From assembly GCA_034429215.1 (NCBI GenBank), contig DAOUGI010000047.1, positions 1 to 5,675 on the forward strand: DNA of 5,675 nucleotides. Reading direction: 5' to 3'. This document shows positions 4,423 through 5,675 of this stretch, piece after piece (within the stretch, counting starts at the first letter, position 1; the number at the start of each line of letters is the position of its first letter). The position numbers and the translations under genes are program-made. The notes under the pieces were generated by a model, which saw only the letters and a program-made list of their open reading frames with translations, was not told the origin of the DNA and ran no database searches. The DNA is from JAFGOG01 sp034429215 (lineage in GTDB: Bacteria > Chloroflexota > Anaerolineae > JAAYZQ01).

Positions 4423-5675
4423 ATGGAAGTGCCGGCCCCCGTTCACACAGATTGGACAGATCCCCACCAGGGGACTAGAGGCATGAGGCCCGGCCGGCGG
4501 CGATCGTTCTGGCCGGTGCTGCTCCCCCTGTTGTTGTTGGTGGCCGTCATGCTGGCGGCAACCTGGCCGGCGGCCGCCGCCGGCCCTACCTACGTCGGCG
4601 GGCCGATCACGACGCCGACGACGTGGACGCTCGCGAACAGCCCATACATTGTCACCGGCACGGTGATCGTCCAGCAGGGGGCGATCCTGACCATCGAGCC
4701 GGGGGTGACGATCAGCTTTACCGCCGGCACCGGGCTGCGGATCGGCACTACCGCCGCGTCCGGCCGGCTGGTCGCCTCTGGCACTATCTCTCAGCCGGTC
4801 ACGTTTACGGCCCTGGCTGCCAGCCCGGCGCGCGGCTTTTGGGACGGCATCGAGTTCAGCGCCAACTCGCTGAGCAACACGCTGCGCTACTGTGTGATCG
4901 AGTATGCCGGCACGGGCGTCTATTCCGACGATTCGGACAGCCACGTCATCGAGCACTGCGTTTTTCGCCACAACGGCGGCGATACTACCCCTCCGCCCGG
5001 CGGGGCGATGACGATAGACGGGGATGGGCTGACGATCGCCGACAACCAGGCATACGACAACGAGCTGGGCCTGCGCTTTCGCAAGTCGTTTGACAATACC
5101 ATTACCGGCAACCAGATCTATGACAACACCGGCTTTGGCATCGGCTTTGTCGTCGCGATCGGCGACGGCGGCGGCAACAACACGATCACGGCCAACCAGA
5201 TCCACGACAATGGCGGCGACGGGCTGTACCTGGACACCGGTTGGAACAACCAGGTGCGGGACAACCGGATCGATGGCAATGGGGGCAGCGGGGTGTGGGC
5301 GCAGGCCCAAGGCGCCCTCCATCTCATCGGCAACATCGTGCGCGGCAATGGCCAGAATGGGCTGACCTGTGTCGAGCCCGATGTGGTCCCGCCCGTCGTC
5401 CATTCCAACGTCTTTTGCGGAAATGCGGACTATGGCATCGAGTATTTTTCAGACTCGATCACCACGCTGCCGGCTGAAGGCAACTGGTTTGGGACCAACA
5501 GCCCCACCGCCGGCGCCGAGATCTCGGGCACTGTGGATTTTGACCCGTGGATCAGCATGACGGTGGCCATCGAGCCGCCGGTCCTGCCCGCCGACGGCGC
5601 CAGCACGGCGGCCCTGACCCTGACCATGAGCAGCGGCGCCCGCACGGCCCCCGACGGCTATACGGCCACGGTGGC
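4423..5675 (+). CDS. Secreted right-handed beta-helix protein with a C-terminal Ig-like domain beginning (C-terminus beyond right edge)
   Basis: 417 codons are visible and the frame is open to the window edge. From the chosen start a 20-residue polar leader precedes a signal peptide: RPGRRR at 22-27, Leu-rich core at 31-46, likely cleavage after AAA at 53. Next comes a capping strand region with GAILTIEPGVTISF, typical of parallel beta-helix proteins. Residues about 150-310 form repeated rungs of 23-28 residues with stacked Asn (NTITGNQIYDN at 225-235, NTITANQIHDN at 253-263, QVRDNRIDGN at 277-286, HLIGNIVRGN at 300-309), as in NosD/PbH1 repeats. The helix ends at NWFGTNSP (354-361) and DFDPW (372-376), a common terminus. 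From about 380, PPVLPADGAST resembles the start of an invasin-type (Big_1) Ig-like domain. I see no certain enzymatic residues; a surface polysaccharide-binding, lyase or adhesin role is inference. A selA terminator separates it from the operon upstream. Confidence 0.88.
   Translation, partial: MEVPAPVHTDWTDPHQGTRGMRPGRRRSFWPVLLPLLLLVAVMLAATWPAAAAGPTYVGGPITTPTTWTLANSPYIVTGTVIVQQGAILTIEPGVTISFTAGTGLRIGTTAASGRLVASGTISQPVTFTALAASPARGFWDGIEFSANSLSNTLRYCVIEYAGTGVYSDDSDSHVIEHCVFRHNGGDTTPPPGGAMTIDGDGLTIADNQAYDNELGLRFRKSFDNTITGNQIYDNTGFGIGFVVAIGDGGGNNTITANQIHDNGGDGLYLDTGWNNQVRDNRIDGNGGSGVWAQAQGALHLIGNIVRGNGQNGLTCVEPDVVPPVVHSNVFCGNADYGIEYFSDSITTLPAEGNWFGTNSPTAGAEISGTVDFDPWISMTVAIEPPVLPADGASTAALTLTMSSGARTAPDGYTATV

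Noticed and set aside
4182..4478. The selA stop is UGA and is followed in frame by 97 sense codons up to TAG at 4476, with a hairpin 26 bases after the UGA. This suggested selenocysteine readthrough.
   Set aside because: SelA already has its normal full length at the UGA. The downstream frame would cross a hairpin with a T-rich tail that is a clear terminator, the TATAAT box and the next gene's ribosome binding site, and it codes nothing recognisable. The stem is also positioned further from the UGA than I expect for a bacterial SECIS element.
4197..4478. Plus-strand frame of 93 codons starting at TTG after selA.
   Set aside because: It contains the terminator hairpin, has no ribosome binding site, and overlaps the start of the beta-helix gene in another frame.
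4330..5403. Minus-strand open frame of 357 codons opposite the beta-helix gene.
   Set aside because: The plus strand has a signal peptide, regular beta-helix rungs and a ribosome binding site. The minus frame is Val/Ala/Asp/Arg-rich without motifs, as expected from antisense of GC-rich DNA, and extends over the leader of the real gene.

Overview
The window looks like a fragment of a high-GC bacterial chromosome. I infer Chloroflexota (Anaerolineae-like) or a similar environmental lineage, with moderate to low confidence. The reasons are the GC-rich coding DNA with AT-richer intergenic gaps, consensus-like TATAAT/TATACT boxes, clear GGAGG ribosome binding sites, a bona fide SelA, and large secreted repeat proteins of a kind common in that phylum. 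Nothing in the sequence fixes the taxonomy.

Layout. Positions 1-2246 (minus strand) hold the first 748 codons of a large secreted protein that runs off the left edge. It has a signal peptide, an unassigned beta-rich N-terminal region, and then two tandem modules of 229 residues. The complete module ends in a GETEDY motif typical of GEVED-type domains. Positions 2247-2418 are a divergent promoter region. Positions 2419-4184 (plus strand) are a two-gene operon: a 123-residue four-helix membrane protein of unknown function, followed 11 bases later by a full-length selA (460 codons). A strong intrinsic terminator follows selA at 4211-4251. After a leader with a candidate -10 box and a hairpin, a third gene starts at about 4423 and runs off the right edge. 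It encodes a secreted right-handed beta-helix protein that continues into what looks like an invasin-type Ig-like domain.

How the genes fit together. SelA converts seryl-tRNA(Sec) to selenocysteyl-tRNA(Sec), so the organism presumably makes selenoproteins, but selB, selC and selD are not in the window. The membrane protein is probably co-transcribed with selA; no functional link can be read from its sequence. The two flanking genes encode extracellular or surface proteins with no visible connection to selenium metabolism. I see no CRISPR array, tRNA, rRNA, insertion sequence or integrase. I did not find a convincing new system; the points worth a second look are the uncharacterised membrane protein paired with selA, the N-terminal module of the left-hand protein, and several short regulatory structures.
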